Positions 10,571-21,500 of a DNA stretch of 64,000 bases are shown piece by piece. Numbering within the stretch: the stretch's first letter is position 1; the number at the start of each line of letters is the position of its first letter. The DNA is from Parastagonospora avenae f. sp. tritici 18332-5 (Eukaryota; Ascomycota; Dothideomycetes; Pleosporales; Phaeosphaeriaceae), in contig JAFJTR010000005.1 of assembly GCA_022559985.1 (NCBI GenBank), positions 620,001 through 684,000 of the forward strand. The letters are read 5' to 3'. Under the pieces are notes generated by a model. The model was not told the origin of the DNA and did not search any database. It saw only the letters and a list, made by a program, of their open reading frames with translations. Both the position numbers and the translations under genes were made by a program.

Positions 10571-12368
10571 GCTTGTGATGAATTGATAGAAACTAAACTA
10601 GTAGGAGCACGCGTCTTCAGAGAGGCAGCATCTGATATTGAGGTTCACAGTGAAGGGTGGAGTGACCAAGGTTCGATCGGTTGGAGTGCACGGGCTCTGG
10701 AGAATGCGGGAGAGTCAGGTAAGATCCGGCTAGTGGGCGATCGTTAATTCTTCACGTGAAAGAAGTGGAGAGACACACACGAGAGCTTCGAAGAACTTCG
10801 AGGGAAAGTTCAGAATCAGCCTGTATGGCGGGTAATTTCGGTGCGTATACCACCGAGAATATACCACATACGCAAAGTCATTCCCACTCATGACGATTTA
10901 GTCTCGACTCTCGCTCACCTTTGCCTTCACATTCGGACCGTCAGACAGTCACGATGGGCAAGCTTGTCAGTTTCGGTATCGTGCTGTGGTGTCGCAGGCA
11001 TAGTGCCGGTATGAGCTTGACGTATTTCGCCTCTGAGGCTTGTGTTGATCTTCAGACATAAGATGGCCTCAGGAGCTAGCATGACGGCAAGTGCCAGTGT
11101 TAGGAGCAAGGCGGTTTTCCGGCACAGTTTTATGGACCACGGAGGAGCTCCGCTACTCGTAGCGATGGAAAGTCGCACAGTGAAAAAAGCAACATATTCT
11201 AGGCCGGAGGAATCCGCTTGCTTGGAGTCGGGACCGAGACAATGTTGAGACACGCCGCCGGGTCCATGACCACACATCATGCCACAGCGGGGTTCCAAGG
11301 CTGTTAAAGCAGCAGCTCGACGCGAGCCTGGCTCGCGTGACTTGGCTCTGTGCTTTGTCCGCACAAAGTACCGCACTGTGTCCAGCGTTTTTCTTTGCTG
11401 TGGTCGTCACATGGGGGTGCATCACACAATTACTCTGCCAAATGCATAATCACACATAAAAAGACGGGTTCCTACAGTCTACCGATAAATCCGAGTTTAC
11501 GCGAGTGACGTACATATGGATCCCTGCGACACTGCCAGTTTGGGTAAGCTTGGTGAATTTCCGAGGCGCTCTAGTGCGCAATAGTGAACGGCAGGCGAGC
11601 CGGACCCAGAGCCACGCATAACAACCTTGGAACCCTCCCTTCGACACAATTCTACCGACCATCACATATAGTCACTGCGGCCCCCCGACCCGCCGTATAC
11701 GGTCAGCAACCCCCTTCGCTACCACGTTCATCGCAGGCTGCGCACACATAGTGAATTCGCTGGGCAGAGAAGACCTCCTCTCCACCAATACACCCGCCTG
11801 CGCCAACATGAATCTTGCCTCTTCGCAAATCCGCAAGATGCTCCCAACATGTCTGCTTTGACCCGCCCGTAACTGCAAAGTGAGTATATGCACTGTTTCC
11901 CCTCCTGTCATAGGTGGCCGCGTTTGCGATGCGACGCGATCTGACAACATGTCCGAGTTTGGGGGCCGACACCCCATCTATGGCACGCTTCAACACGCGA
12001 CAACCATTGTTCGCAGCGAGCGAGTGCGAAAAAGTCCGCAACAAATGCCTCATCCGAGTTCCACTGACTATTTGAAAGGCAGTCTACTGCTGGCTCCTGC
12101 CTGCTTTCCCACCCTGCGCACACGACCTTTAACCATACGCTTTCACACCCACTCTCAGGTCTTGGAGCAATATCCACGGCCGCCTAAAGTACCAAAATCA
12201 TCTCCTGGAGCCAGCGCGAGTGAATACTGGTGGAACCTAGAGTAGTCCTTGCTGCTGTCCTTAGCTAGCCTGACTCTACTACGCAACGCCTCTCGACGAC
12301 ATCCACAGAATAGTTATCCATATACCAGACTTACCACGCTATAACACAACTACGCAACATCTACCAAA
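10571..12368. promoter_or_regulatory. Divergent intergenic region, DUF3984 gene / Siw14-type phosphatase
   Basis: About 1.8 kb between two divergent starts. A palindromic TTCACGTGAA (E-box CACGTG core) lies at 10751-10760, about 180 bp upstream of the minus-strand gene. Several open frames of 90-150 codons overlap on both strands around 10927-12245. None has a recognisable domain, so I do not call a gene. Confidence 0.5.
10751..10760. promoter_or_regulatory. Palindromic E-box TTCACGTGAA
   Basis: A perfect 10-bp palindrome with a CACGTG core, the classic site for bHLH proteins such as Cbf1-type factors. It lies upstream of the DUF3984-like gene. Function is inferred from the motif only. Confidence 0.45.
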
Positions 12369-13205
12369 ATGCTTTTCACCGAGGAAGAGTTGGAGGTCAG
12401 CGTTCGCCCAGGCCAGACTGCCGCTGAATATGAGCTTATACGAGCTCAAGTCGAAACGATCCGGGACTATCTCGAGGCTCTCCAACTTCCGACAAGTCAG
12501 CAGCTCCTACAGCACGCAGCTGCCACTGCACACGAGGATAACCCCCATGACCATGAGTGCGGAATTAAATGCCTGATTGAGTCGCGAGGCACAACAACGC
12601 CTGCCTCTTCAGTCCGCTCAGCAGCCGACCGGTTCCACCCCTACATTCCGCCCTCGAACTACGGCGCAGTCTTGCCTGGCCTGATCTACCGTAGCAGTTA
12701 CCCCGAGCAGAAGAACTACGAGTTCATCAAGGATCTCAAGATCAAGAGCATCCTGACTCTAGTTCCAGAGCCCATCTCTGCCGAGTACCAGGACTTCATG
12801 GACAAGTCTGGCATTCAGCACTTCCAGGTCCATATCAAGGCCAACAAAGGCGAGGTCCGAGTCGAATCGTGCGAAATGTCGCGAGCACTGCGCCTGATCA
12901 TGGATCGCACCAATCATCCTATCCTCGTCCACTGCAACAAGGGCAAGCACCGCACCGGTTGCACAATTGCGTGCTTCAGGAGGATCATCGGAGCCGACTT
13001 CCCCACGGTTGTTGACGAGTACCACACCTACGCTGGTGTGAAGGCCCGCTTGATGGACGAGGTCTTCTTCGAGAACTTCGACCTCAACAACGCCATATGG
13101 TTCGCACGTCAAGAGGGCTGGGTTGCGCCCGCTATCGACATGGCTCCACCGTCACCCCCAATGTCCACCAAGTCTTCTCCGCTGGCGGTGAAAGTACCAG
13201 CATAG
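12369..13205 (+). CDS. SIW14: Siw14/PFA-DSP type atypical dual-specificity phosphatase
   Basis: A single exon of 278 residues. The plant-and-fungi atypical DSP fold is evident from FHPYIPPSNYGAVLPGLIYRSSYP (about 89-112), LKIKSILTLVPE, and the catalytic P-loop HCNKGKHRTG with Cys189 and Arg195 (CX5R). The KGKH variant of the loop is typical of Siw14-like enzymes, which in yeast cleave the 5-beta phosphate of inositol pyrophosphates; that substrate is inferred from the family. An N-terminal extension of about 85 residues, with a His/Cys patch (DNPHDHECGIKC), precedes the domain. It looks intact. Confidence 0.9.
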   Translation: MLFTEEELEVSVRPGQTAAEYELIRAQVETIRDYLEALQLPTSQQLLQHAAATAHEDNPHDHECGIKCLIESRGTTTPASSVRSAADRFHPYIPPSNYGAVLPGLIYRSSYPEQKNYEFIKDLKIKSILTLVPEPISAEYQDFMDKSGIQHFQVHIKANKGEVRVESCEMSRALRLIMDRTNHPILVHCNKGKHRTGCTIACFRRIIGADFPTVVDEYHTYAGVKARLMDEVFFENFDLNNAIWFARQEGWVAPAIDMAPPSPPMSTKSSPLAVKVPA

Positions 13206-13844
13206 GCTCTGGTTTAGTCTTTTCCATTCTACCGCATCTCCAAGGAGTTTTCTACAGCAAGTGGGACATGGCTACCATAGCAGTAGCCATTATTACGATT
13301 CGACGAAGGCGTTCACTAAAAGATGGGATATTGCATGCATTGGATACAATTCTACGGCGCAAACAAGGGGAAAAAAAGATACCATGGGTCACAATGGGCT
13401 GGCACTTTGTTGCGATCAATCAGCCTGCGGGTTTTTCTTATTGTTTGGTTTTCATTCTTCAAAGGGCACGGTAAACAGCTAAAAGCTGGTATCAAAATGC
13501 GTGCGGGCTTTTCCTATGTACAATTCACGGATAGTATTAATCCAATGCATCACGCGACCGTTATGGCTGTGCAATATTTTCAGGCCGCTCGATCAGTGCA
13601 AGTTCTGTGACAGTTAAACGACACAAGACGTTCAAGTCGGCAAAGGCTGCATGTGTTTCCACAACTGCAAGTTCGCAGAGACTCGTGACGTCCGCCCCCC
13701 TTAGGCGTAATTAAGCTTGATCCTGTTTCTCTTTTGTGTTCTAGTAGACTAACCTTACTAGGGAAATGCTCCTGGTAACTCTAATATCCAGTGGCCCCCT
13801 CCTGAGTCTATGCTTTCTCTCCTTTCAGGAATGTAGCACCAATC
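13206..13844. other. Convergent 3' region
   Basis: Holds the 3' flanks of the Siw14-type gene (plus) and the terpene-cyclase relic (minus). Only short random open frames are seen. Confidence 0.5.
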
Positions 13845-15018
13845 TCACAAAGCAAATCTCACACTCCCACCGTCTTCCGCAAGGTAATCACCAACACCAT
13901 ACCTTCGTGTCGTCAAACTGCCACTCAGTCAGCAAAATACAGCTCAATCCAAATAATCACACCTGATGATCCTTACCTCTACACCAAATTGCCAACGCAA
14001 AGACTCTGGCATCCTTCCACCCACTCCGAGACGTGCTGGTACTTGCATGGCTCTTTTCGCGCGCTCGCCATCAGGCTTTTCGCAGCAAAATCGAATCTGT
14101 GTTTCGATACTTTCAGTGCGTGTACGGCTTCGTTGACGGCGCCTTGTACGCTCAGGCCTTGCGAGCAGTAGATTGGTACGAGGCTGTCGATACAGCCTTT
14201 GCTCTAGAAGAGAAGTCTTAGTTGAGGGTAGAGGACAGAGTAGCTGGTACGTACCATTTCCTTCTTCAGGGAGAGGAGGTCGTTGACGCTAGGAATACGA
14301 TGAGCGGATGACGATTCCTCGACAGCAAATGTGGCATACTCACATGCATATATTCACAATCGTCTCATCAGTAATCACCTTGACATGCTTATCCTTGCGC
14401 ATCACCACGTCGGATATGCGTATATTCAGAGCAAATCTAAAACCACATGCTGTCAGAAACCGCCTAAAAGGCGAGCGTTTGCATAACTCACTCTTGCATA
14501 GCGACCACAACCCCAACATCTGCAAAGCTCGTGATAATTACATCCCCGGGTCTATCCCCGACACTGCGCCACGCCCCACCTAGCCCTAAACTCCCGCGCA
14601 GAAACTTCTCCGTCCGCGCGCGATACCTCTCTGCTGCGCTGATGTCTGCCGCGTACGAGCCTGACGGCTCATCAACTTCATCGTCCCAGTTAAACAGCCA
14701 GATGATGAAGTACAGCAGGATGACGAGGCGGGAGAAGGACGCGCGCGACCACCATGTTGCAGCGAAGAGGGCGAAGTCGGAGGCTTTGAGGGCGGCGAGG
14801 GAGTGTGGGTTGGTGAAGATGCTGGGTGATGTTAGTGAGAAGTTTGGAGATAGGGGAGTGGGATGATACCTTTGGAGTCGTGAGTCGCATACGGATGTTA
14901 GGGCGTGGTAGCGCGGGTTTATCGCGACTTGGACCCAGTTGTCGAATACGGGGTGGAGGTCGGGTATGTGAATCTCGCTGCCTTGAAGGCGGTCGAGGAT
15001 GTTTTGGCGGGATGGCAT
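13845..15018 (-). pseudogene. Class I terpene cyclase (sesquiterpene type), degenerate
   Basis: Six exons can be placed with canonical introns: 15018-14870, 14821-14492, 14436-14344, 14288-14255, 14203-13977 and 13923-13845. The aspartate-rich metal motif is present (NWDDEVDEP, Asp96-Asp100) and so is the NSE triad (NDLLSLKKE). The C-terminal helix with GNLV and the RY motif (RRYGVGDYL) is also there. Two lesions are visible. About 97 residues separate the D-rich motif from the NSE motif, where I expect 130-140 in this family, so roughly 40 residues are missing at the exon 2/3 junction, the region that normally carries the diphosphate-sensor arginine. Also, the codon after GNLV, normally Trp, is TAG (13979-13981). 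The protein would end about 27 residues early and is probably inactive. No P450 or other cluster partner lies beside it. Confidence 0.8.
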
Positions 15019-15539
15019 TGGGAAGATGAAGAGTGTGAAGAAGAAAAGAAAAAGAAGAGGGCGCTCGAGTAAAGTGTTTTGTTCGACTTTCTTGAATCTA
15101 AGAGATTGCACCTGCGTTTGTGGCTGCATGGACCTTGTCTCAACAGATTATTCTTCCTTCACTCCCCGAGGGTTGCCCTTCTGACGAGCCATTGTCTTCT
15201 CACCTTTTGGAAGGGAAGAAGGAGTATCATGCTAGATGAAGATGGGAGGGACAATTGCGCACATACAAGATCTCTGTCAGTTCCACGGAACTTCTAAGGT
15301 TGGGGGTGGAGTATCAGATTTGCTGGTGTTCTCGCAAGATTGTTTGACTGTATGTGCAAGATTGAGTAAAAGTGCGTTCGTTGCGGAAGCAAACGGACTC
15401 CCGACATCGGCTTTCTCCCACGATCCAACCCGACCGGTAGATTGCACATTCTTCATAGCTGCGATGCAGTATTTCTTTTTTCTGTTGACGATACAAATTA
15501 TTAAATGAGGTATGGTGAAAGACCAATTCGAGAAGGCAG
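15019..15539. other. Intergenic stretch without a gene
   Basis: Upstream of the terpene-cyclase relic and downstream of the CBM18 relic. I see only short frames and no domain. Confidence 0.5.
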
Positions 15540-16000
15540 TCACCAAAATTTGATCCCAGGCATGTTCGACCCCCAAACTTTGGTCCGCAATGAGTATCCG
15601 TTGTCATGAGCTGGCTTGAAGAAGGCGTAGCAGGGCTGGTGAGTCTTGAAGTTGCAACACGAGTGGAAGATGTGGACAAAGATGAAGACGGCGAAGTGCC
15701 GTATGTACCAAAAGCAGTACTGCAACCCGCTCCACAATGAGCAGTGGAACGTCCACGGTATCTGTACTGAGAACAGCAATTTCCGAAGGCGCTATGCAAA
15801 CATGTTTCCCGGTATTACCTCCGCAGCGGCCATCTGTCGAGAGAGGTCTCGCTAGAGCATTGTCAGATGCGCAGGTGCCGTAGACCTCCTGACATCCTGT
15901 ACTACAGTACGCAGATATGCTGCCACTGTTGATTGTAAGCCGAGCTGGCCTCAACCGTGAACGAAAGATATCACCAGTAAGAGTTCTGGGAGCAGCAGTT
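15540..16000 (-). pseudogene. Chitin-binding type 1 (CBM18, hevein-like) protein relic
   Basis: Remains of three tandem cysteine-knot chitin-binding repeats can be read on the minus strand, but in more than one frame. The first fragment ends AYCSTGCQEVYGTC. The second starts STDGRCGGNTGKHVC and continues, after a single-base frame change near 15800, as FGNCCSQYRYRGRSTAHCGAGC. A third starts THCGPKFGGRTCLGSNFGDC. Several conserved cysteines and glycines are replaced (YGYCG-type position now YRYRG; terminal Cys now Tyr), consistent with G-to-A and other drift. No signal peptide or start can be placed. CBM18 domains occur on secreted chitinases, deacetylases and effectors, so the original product was probably extracellular. 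Confidence 0.75.
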
Positions 16001-16022
16001 TCCAAACGCGCTACCAGCACAT

Positions 16023-16738
16023 GTGAGGCCACCAAATCAGACTCCAGCACACTGTTCTCCGGCAACAACAGCTGCGTTCTCGGCCCGGAGTGACTCGAGT
16101 CCTTACTGGGTACAAGAGGAATTCCTCCGCACCAACATCACCGATGGCCAACAGGGCATACCCCTCACTCTCGACATTCAGATCCGCGAGCCTGTTCCTG
16201 AAGCTTTCCTCGAGATCTGGCACTGCAATAGCACAGGCGTCTACTCTGGCATCATCGCCAACGGCAACGTCGACCAGAACGACACCACCAACCTAAACAA
16301 GGCGTTTAACCGCGGCGTACAAAATTCTGATTAAGACGGTATTGTGACGTTCGAGATGAACCTTTCTGGGCATTATACTGGGTGTGCTGTGAGTTGAAAC
16401 ATTGGATTTGTGATCAGGTGGAGCCATACGCCAACAACGAGCAGGCGCTCAGAATTAATGCCGACGACTCGATTATCATTGAGAAAGCTGCAAACACCGA
16501 TCCATTCGTCGAGTATGTTCTTCTCGGCGACAGTGTGGCTGATGGTCTGTTTGGATGGCTGGCTTTCGGCATTGATACGGCGGCCTCATACAACATCACG
16601 CCTGCGGCATATCTGACTGAAAGCGGCAGTATTGGGAATGAGAATGCTGGTGCGGGTACGGGTGGTGGACCTCCAGGAGGCTCTGGCGCACCGCCTCATG
16701 GGATCACGCCCACTGGCACCACGCCAGTGGCTAACTAA
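16023..16738 (+). pseudogene. Intradiol ring-cleavage dioxygenase-like protein, broken
   Basis: The secreted-type intradiol dioxygenase family is recognisable from SSPYWVQEEFLRTNITDGQQ, IPLTLDIQ, EPVPEAFLEIWHCNSTGVYSG, DGIVTFEMNLSGHYTG and the C-terminal EYVLLGDSVADGLFGWLAFG followed by a Gly/Pro-rich tail. There is an in-frame TAA at 16332-16334. Soon after HYTG (about 16380) the frame changes and the family's HxH segment, which supplies iron ligands, is absent: roughly 50-60 residues are missing. A short gap also follows LDIQ. The signal peptide region is not found. The product cannot bind iron normally, so I call it a pseudogene. It abuts the CBM18 relic head to head. Confidence 0.82.
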
Positions 16739-17305
16739 GTTCAGGGGCTAGGATCAGCTCTACTTTAGCTCCAGTCCCTTCGTCTGGTGCAAACCCCCTC
16801 GCCGGTGAGTTTTTTCCTAGTGTTTGCTCTATTCGTCCTTGCCGAAATGCATCATCTAACAGACCCCGGCGTGGAGGTGGTAGATGTGCCGAGCAGGAGA
16901 TCACCGCTCAGTGTCGCCCAGGCGAGCAGACCAATTGATCAGACGCTGAAGGTGCCCCACATCATCCGACGACCGATTCCGGAACCTGGATATATATTGT
17001 AACTTTGCTTGAAGAACGGGGGTATTGCAACGTTTCGCGGGGTGGCGTGGGGTGGTCTCGTTGGTTGACTAGAAGCATATATCAGCAAATTTGCCACACA
17101 GAGCAGTTATCAAGGCAGAGCCCACTTCACATACTCACTCGGAAGACGTAGGAATTACCTGTATGTTTGCAATTGCAATCCATCAGAGTGTTTGCCCATT
17201 AAAGCGCATTTCGCCTCTCAAGTCTTCAGACTCCATATGTGCTGTCCCGTATGTGCCAGTGTGTGTCCGCTCTCTTTCTTCCAAACACCACGCTTCCCTC
17301 GCGCA
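16739..17305. other. Intergenic stretch without a gene
   Basis: 3' flank of both the dioxygenase relic and the rhodanese. No domain or repeat recognised. Confidence 0.5.
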
Positions 17306-17788
17306 TCACTCCTCCAAAGCCTTCAACCCCTCAAGCAACTTCCTCAACTCCCTCTCTCTCTCCTCCTTCTTCTCATCCATCTTCCCCTTTCCATCCTTCC
17401 CCTTCCCACCGCCTCCCTCTCCCTCTTTCCCCACACCACCTCCATCCCTCCCCACCCCCAGCCTCTCCATCTCCCCCTCAATCTGCCTTTCCACCTGCTC
17501 CCGATCCAACACCCTCCTCGCCTCCTCCAACCCCCCAATATCCCTCACATTGCCGTACCCCTCCTCCCTCAGCGTCTGCAGCGCGATGTTCGAGCGCCGA
17601 CCCGAGCGACAATACAGCGTGATGTGGTCGTCTTTGTGTACGGTGATGCCGAGCGCGGCGTAGATGGAGGGCAGCGAAGAGATGCGTTGGTATTCGATGT
17701 TGATGGTCGGCGCGATGTCGGATTTTAGCGAGCCGCTGGAGAATTCAGCAGGGGAGCGGACGTCGATTAGGTGTTGTTGGGGCGGCAT
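17306..17788 (-). CDS. Rhodanese-like domain protein
   Basis: A single exon of 160 residues from ATG 17788. The rhodanese fold covers residues 1-115: LIDVRSPAEF at the start, the active-site loop YCRSGRRSNIAL with Cys60, and YGNVRDIGGLEEA at the end. Single-domain rhodaneses move sulfane sulfur to thiophilic acceptors; the physiological acceptor is unknown. The last 55 residues are an unusual Gly/Lys/Glu low-complexity tail followed by a charged helix (EEREREL). This makes the plus strand of 17340-17520 almost pure pyrimidine. No targeting peptide is evident. Confidence 0.88.
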   Translation of the reverse strand: MPPQQHLIDVRSPAEFSSGSLKSDIAPTINIEYQRISSLPSIYAALGITVHKDDHITLYCRSGRRSNIALQTLREEGYGNVRDIGGLEEARRVLDREQVERQIEGEMERLGVGRDGGGVGKEGEGGGGKGKDGKGKMDEKKEERERELRKLLEGLKALEE

Positions 17789-18509
17789 TGTGTGTGTGGG
17801 TGGATGGGTGGTTGTGTGTAACGCGAGATAGTGGTGGAGGGGTCGTGGGCATGTGAGGCTGACGTGCGCGGGGCATCACATCAGAGCTGGCGGACTTGGG
17901 ACAATGTGCTTGGAACACGACCAACTTGCGAATGCAAGAACATGGGAACATGGAAAGTGCATGTAGAACATCACGATGGCAAGAATGGGCTGGAAATGAA
18001 TTTTTGACTGTTCCAATTCAAAATGCTATTAGAGATTCGCATCTCGCACCTTATACACAGGTGATGTGACTATGCAAAAGCTGCCAGCGGGCCTCCTTCT
18101 GCTTCCTGCCCTATGCTTTTGACCCGCCTACCATGCCTGGCGGCCTTTCGTCTTGTTTTTATAACGCCGATGAAGATCCATTGATCCATAAATGCCCCCC
18201 TTAAGATGTTCAGAAAAATGATGAGAGTAGATCCGTCTCTACTTTTGGTCCCCAGAGAAGACTTCCCCCAAACCGGCCGCCCATGTGGTATAGAACAAAA
18301 GAAAAAAAATCGAGCATTGGTATCGTGGCCGGCCGTGACATGGAAAAAAATAGATGCAGTAAAACACAAACATTAAGTATGTCCATGGCTAAACAGCCTT
18401 AAAATGGTATATGATGTGCCGAGTTGTTTGTGGTGCTGGGGCTGGCATCCAACCAGCGCGGTAGAAGAAGCAGAGAATGTAATTGCACATTGTAGCGCGA
18501 AGATAGAAA
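17789..18509. other. Intergenic region upstream of the rhodanese
   Basis: Promoter side of the rhodanese gene and 3' flank of the RasGEF gene. A 99-codon minus-strand frame at 18070-18369 has no recognisable domain and is not called. Confidence 0.5.
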
Positions 18510-21500
18510 TTAAGAACTTTTCAGGTTGTTGGTTGACCCAAAGTTGAAGTTCAGAAATTCGAACTTCTCCCTGGAGGTTGTTCGATTTTCGGCGGTGAAT
18601 GTGCCCTGGTCAATTGACGGAGAGCCTCGCACCGAATGTTGAGGGTCCCGCGGCTCGAGGAGAAGTGAGCGGCGGTAGTAGCTTTGCACGTTGGCCTGGT
18701 CACTAGAGCGGACGCGCTGGATCTGGGCCTCCATCCAGTCCTGCATCTCGGGAACGGCAGCCAACTGATATGGCACCTGGAACGATTGAAGTTGACCAAT
18801 GATTTTCGCTGTTTTCATGTGCTTGTCGAAGTTGATGACGGAGACGCTGTCCTCGCCCGCTTCACCCGGCAATTGCCGAGTAGTTCCGTTGCCTACATCG
18901 ATGAAGGTCAAGTCGGTGAGGTAAATGCCAACAAATGGAATGCAAGGAGCGACATGATTCTGTAGACGCTGACGAAGGACAGCGTAGTTGCGTCCCACAT
19001 CTGTGATGGCCTTCAACTCTTCCAATCGGGTCTTGGTCTTTGTCGAGACAAGTTCCCAAGTCCTCTTCAAACGCATGACCATGGAGGAGTTGAGCGAGCA
19101 TATGATGGCCATGAGCGAATCGTAGTTGTTCAGTTCAAGACACTTGGCAGCAATCTTGACCCATTGCTTGATGATTGCAGCTCGCTTTTTCGCGTCCTCA
19201 AGATGAAGAATGGTATCAGCGACGAGGTTTGCCAAATCAGTTGACAAAGTTGACATTGCTTTGACGTTCACAGCTTTAGAGTCGGACTTCTTCGTCCACT
19301 CCAGAGCCAATAGCTCCTCGGACTGAATAGAGCAAAAGAGTCTAGACTCGATGATGGTGAACTGGCGGGCCAGCTCAAGAGGGTCAAAGTCCAAAATGCT
19401 ACACTGAGCCTTGCCCTCCTTGCTGGCTCGTAGAGCGTTGAGCTGGCCTTTGCTGATGTTCGAGGAAGGGACGTTGCTGTCCGCTGGCGTAAAGGATGCG
19501 TATGAGGCCCCAGCTTTGCTGATGGAGGAGACGAGGCGAGGTACCAGTGGAGCTCCCGCACGTACCTCGTTCACCTTTGAAGTGAGGTCAGCGAGGCGTC
19601 TACCAGCAGCTGGCATGGCTTCTCGCAATTTGCCCGTCGCGAATGACAGAATGAGTTCCAAAGCGGCAGAGTCACTATCACTCGCCCAGTGGCTCTCCAA
19701 CCAGCCTTTGAAGACGTTGTAGACTCGAAGGCGAACAGGCACTCCGATAGACTGACTGTCGCCTATGTAGTCAAATCTGTCGATCAAGCATTGCGCAAGC
19801 TCCAAGGGTGTCGTGAAGAGACGGAAAGTCAGGTAGAATGTTGTCACGAAAACAGCATCGGGGGTTGTCTCGTAGGTAGTGAGCTGCTCAACCAAAGCTG
19901 GCAGGGAACCACCAGAGATCTGGCCCTCTTTGTTGTAGACAAGTTCGTGTACGAAAGTGGTTTCCAGCATGTGCTCCTCGCCAGCAGCAAGGTCTTCACT
20001 CGCCAGAGACCGAAGCTCTGAAGAGCTGCCAAAGCTGCTGATGAAGGCCTGTGAGCTCCGGCTCTTCGCAGGAGAGTTGTCTGGCGTAGTGGCCCTGGTT
20101 GAAGTGTGTGACACGACGCTCCCTGTGTCGCGCATGCTGAAATGGAAGGTGCTGTTTGTGTCGGTTACAGATACGTTGACGCTATCTGCTCTCGCTTGAT
20201 TTGGGAACGGTCCCTGGGTGGTGCTCATAGGGCTATCCAGGAGCTCGACCGGAGCCGGTTGAAGGTTAGGCATCGGGAGAGTGTTTAGTGGTGTGATTGA
20301 GGACCTCGATGATCTGAAAGACATAGCGATTGGACTTTCGACGATGATGGGTGCAGGGGTAGGCTGTAGACTCAACCTCTGATTATCCAATGGAGAAGGC
20401 TGTGGGACTTCAGGAAGAGGCTTCGACTCGGAGATGACCAAAGGTGGTGGCAGGTGGCGTTCCTCGGATGGGGGTGCAGGAAGCGGTTTATCGGTTTCCA
20501 ATACCGTCTCCATGGGCTTGGGCAGTTCGGACTTCTCTTCCTCGCTCTCGTTTGTCACGGGCAGCTGTTGGAATATTGCGTCCGACAGACCCAAGCCAAC
20601 CGCCTCAAATTCAAAGTCACCGATCCGCTCAATAACGACTCGAGCTTTGGCGGCACACTCGCCAGCAGACCGGACACAGCTTGTGGCAGCCGCGACCAGT
20701 TGCTTTCCCGATTCGGGAGCCACCAGCGCTTCATTCAATTCAGCGTCGGTGACACTGAACATGTCTTTTGTAGCTTGTACAAGCTCAGTCAGTCGTGCGT
20801 ACATCGTGTCGCGCGCCTCTTCCAGTTCTTTGGATCGACGAGCGTCGCGCTCCCATACTTCATCCACAACTGCGAGGAGCTGTTGGCAGGCGACAACAGA
20901 TTGCTGTGTGATATGTGCGAGCTCCTCGGAAGAACGCGATTGAAGGTGCAGTCCAATGAAAGATCCAATGAAGCCTAAGAATGCATCTTGCGAAGCCACA
21001 AGCTTATCTGATGCTAGAGAGCCTGTTCGCGTGCTTTGCGACTTTCCGGTGTATGACAATCGATGAGTGACAGACAATCGCTTCGATTGACTAGGGAAGT
21101 GCGAGACAAGAGTTGGGGACTGCGGTGGCAAAGACTCAGGCTCGGAGGGTAGCGAAAAGGCAACAGATAGGCGGTTCGGATTTCGTAGTGGCTGAGCAGA
21201 TGCGATGTCCTCAGGCAGGCAAAAAGACCCTTGTGCAACGTTGTCGTCTCCGTCATTCGCTGTATAGCTGGGTGCGTGTTGTTGATCAAGTGATGAGAGG
21301 GGTTGCACAGCAGCGTCAGACGGCGGTGTCAAGGGTCTCTCGGCGCTTACATCGCCTAGCTCGAAGGACGACAACGACACTGCATCTGTTGCCCAAATGT
21401 CGAGGAAGCGCACAGCTCTAGTCACAAGTTTGAAAGACTTGAGTACTAATTCATCCATGTACTCATATACGGGTATTGGCGCCTCGTTCGCTTGCAAGGT

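Noticed and set aside
10927..11376. 149-codon minus-strand frame with a hydrophobic stretch, considered as a small membrane protein
   Set aside because: No ATG-supported start, no family resemblance, and it lies in a probable promoter region.
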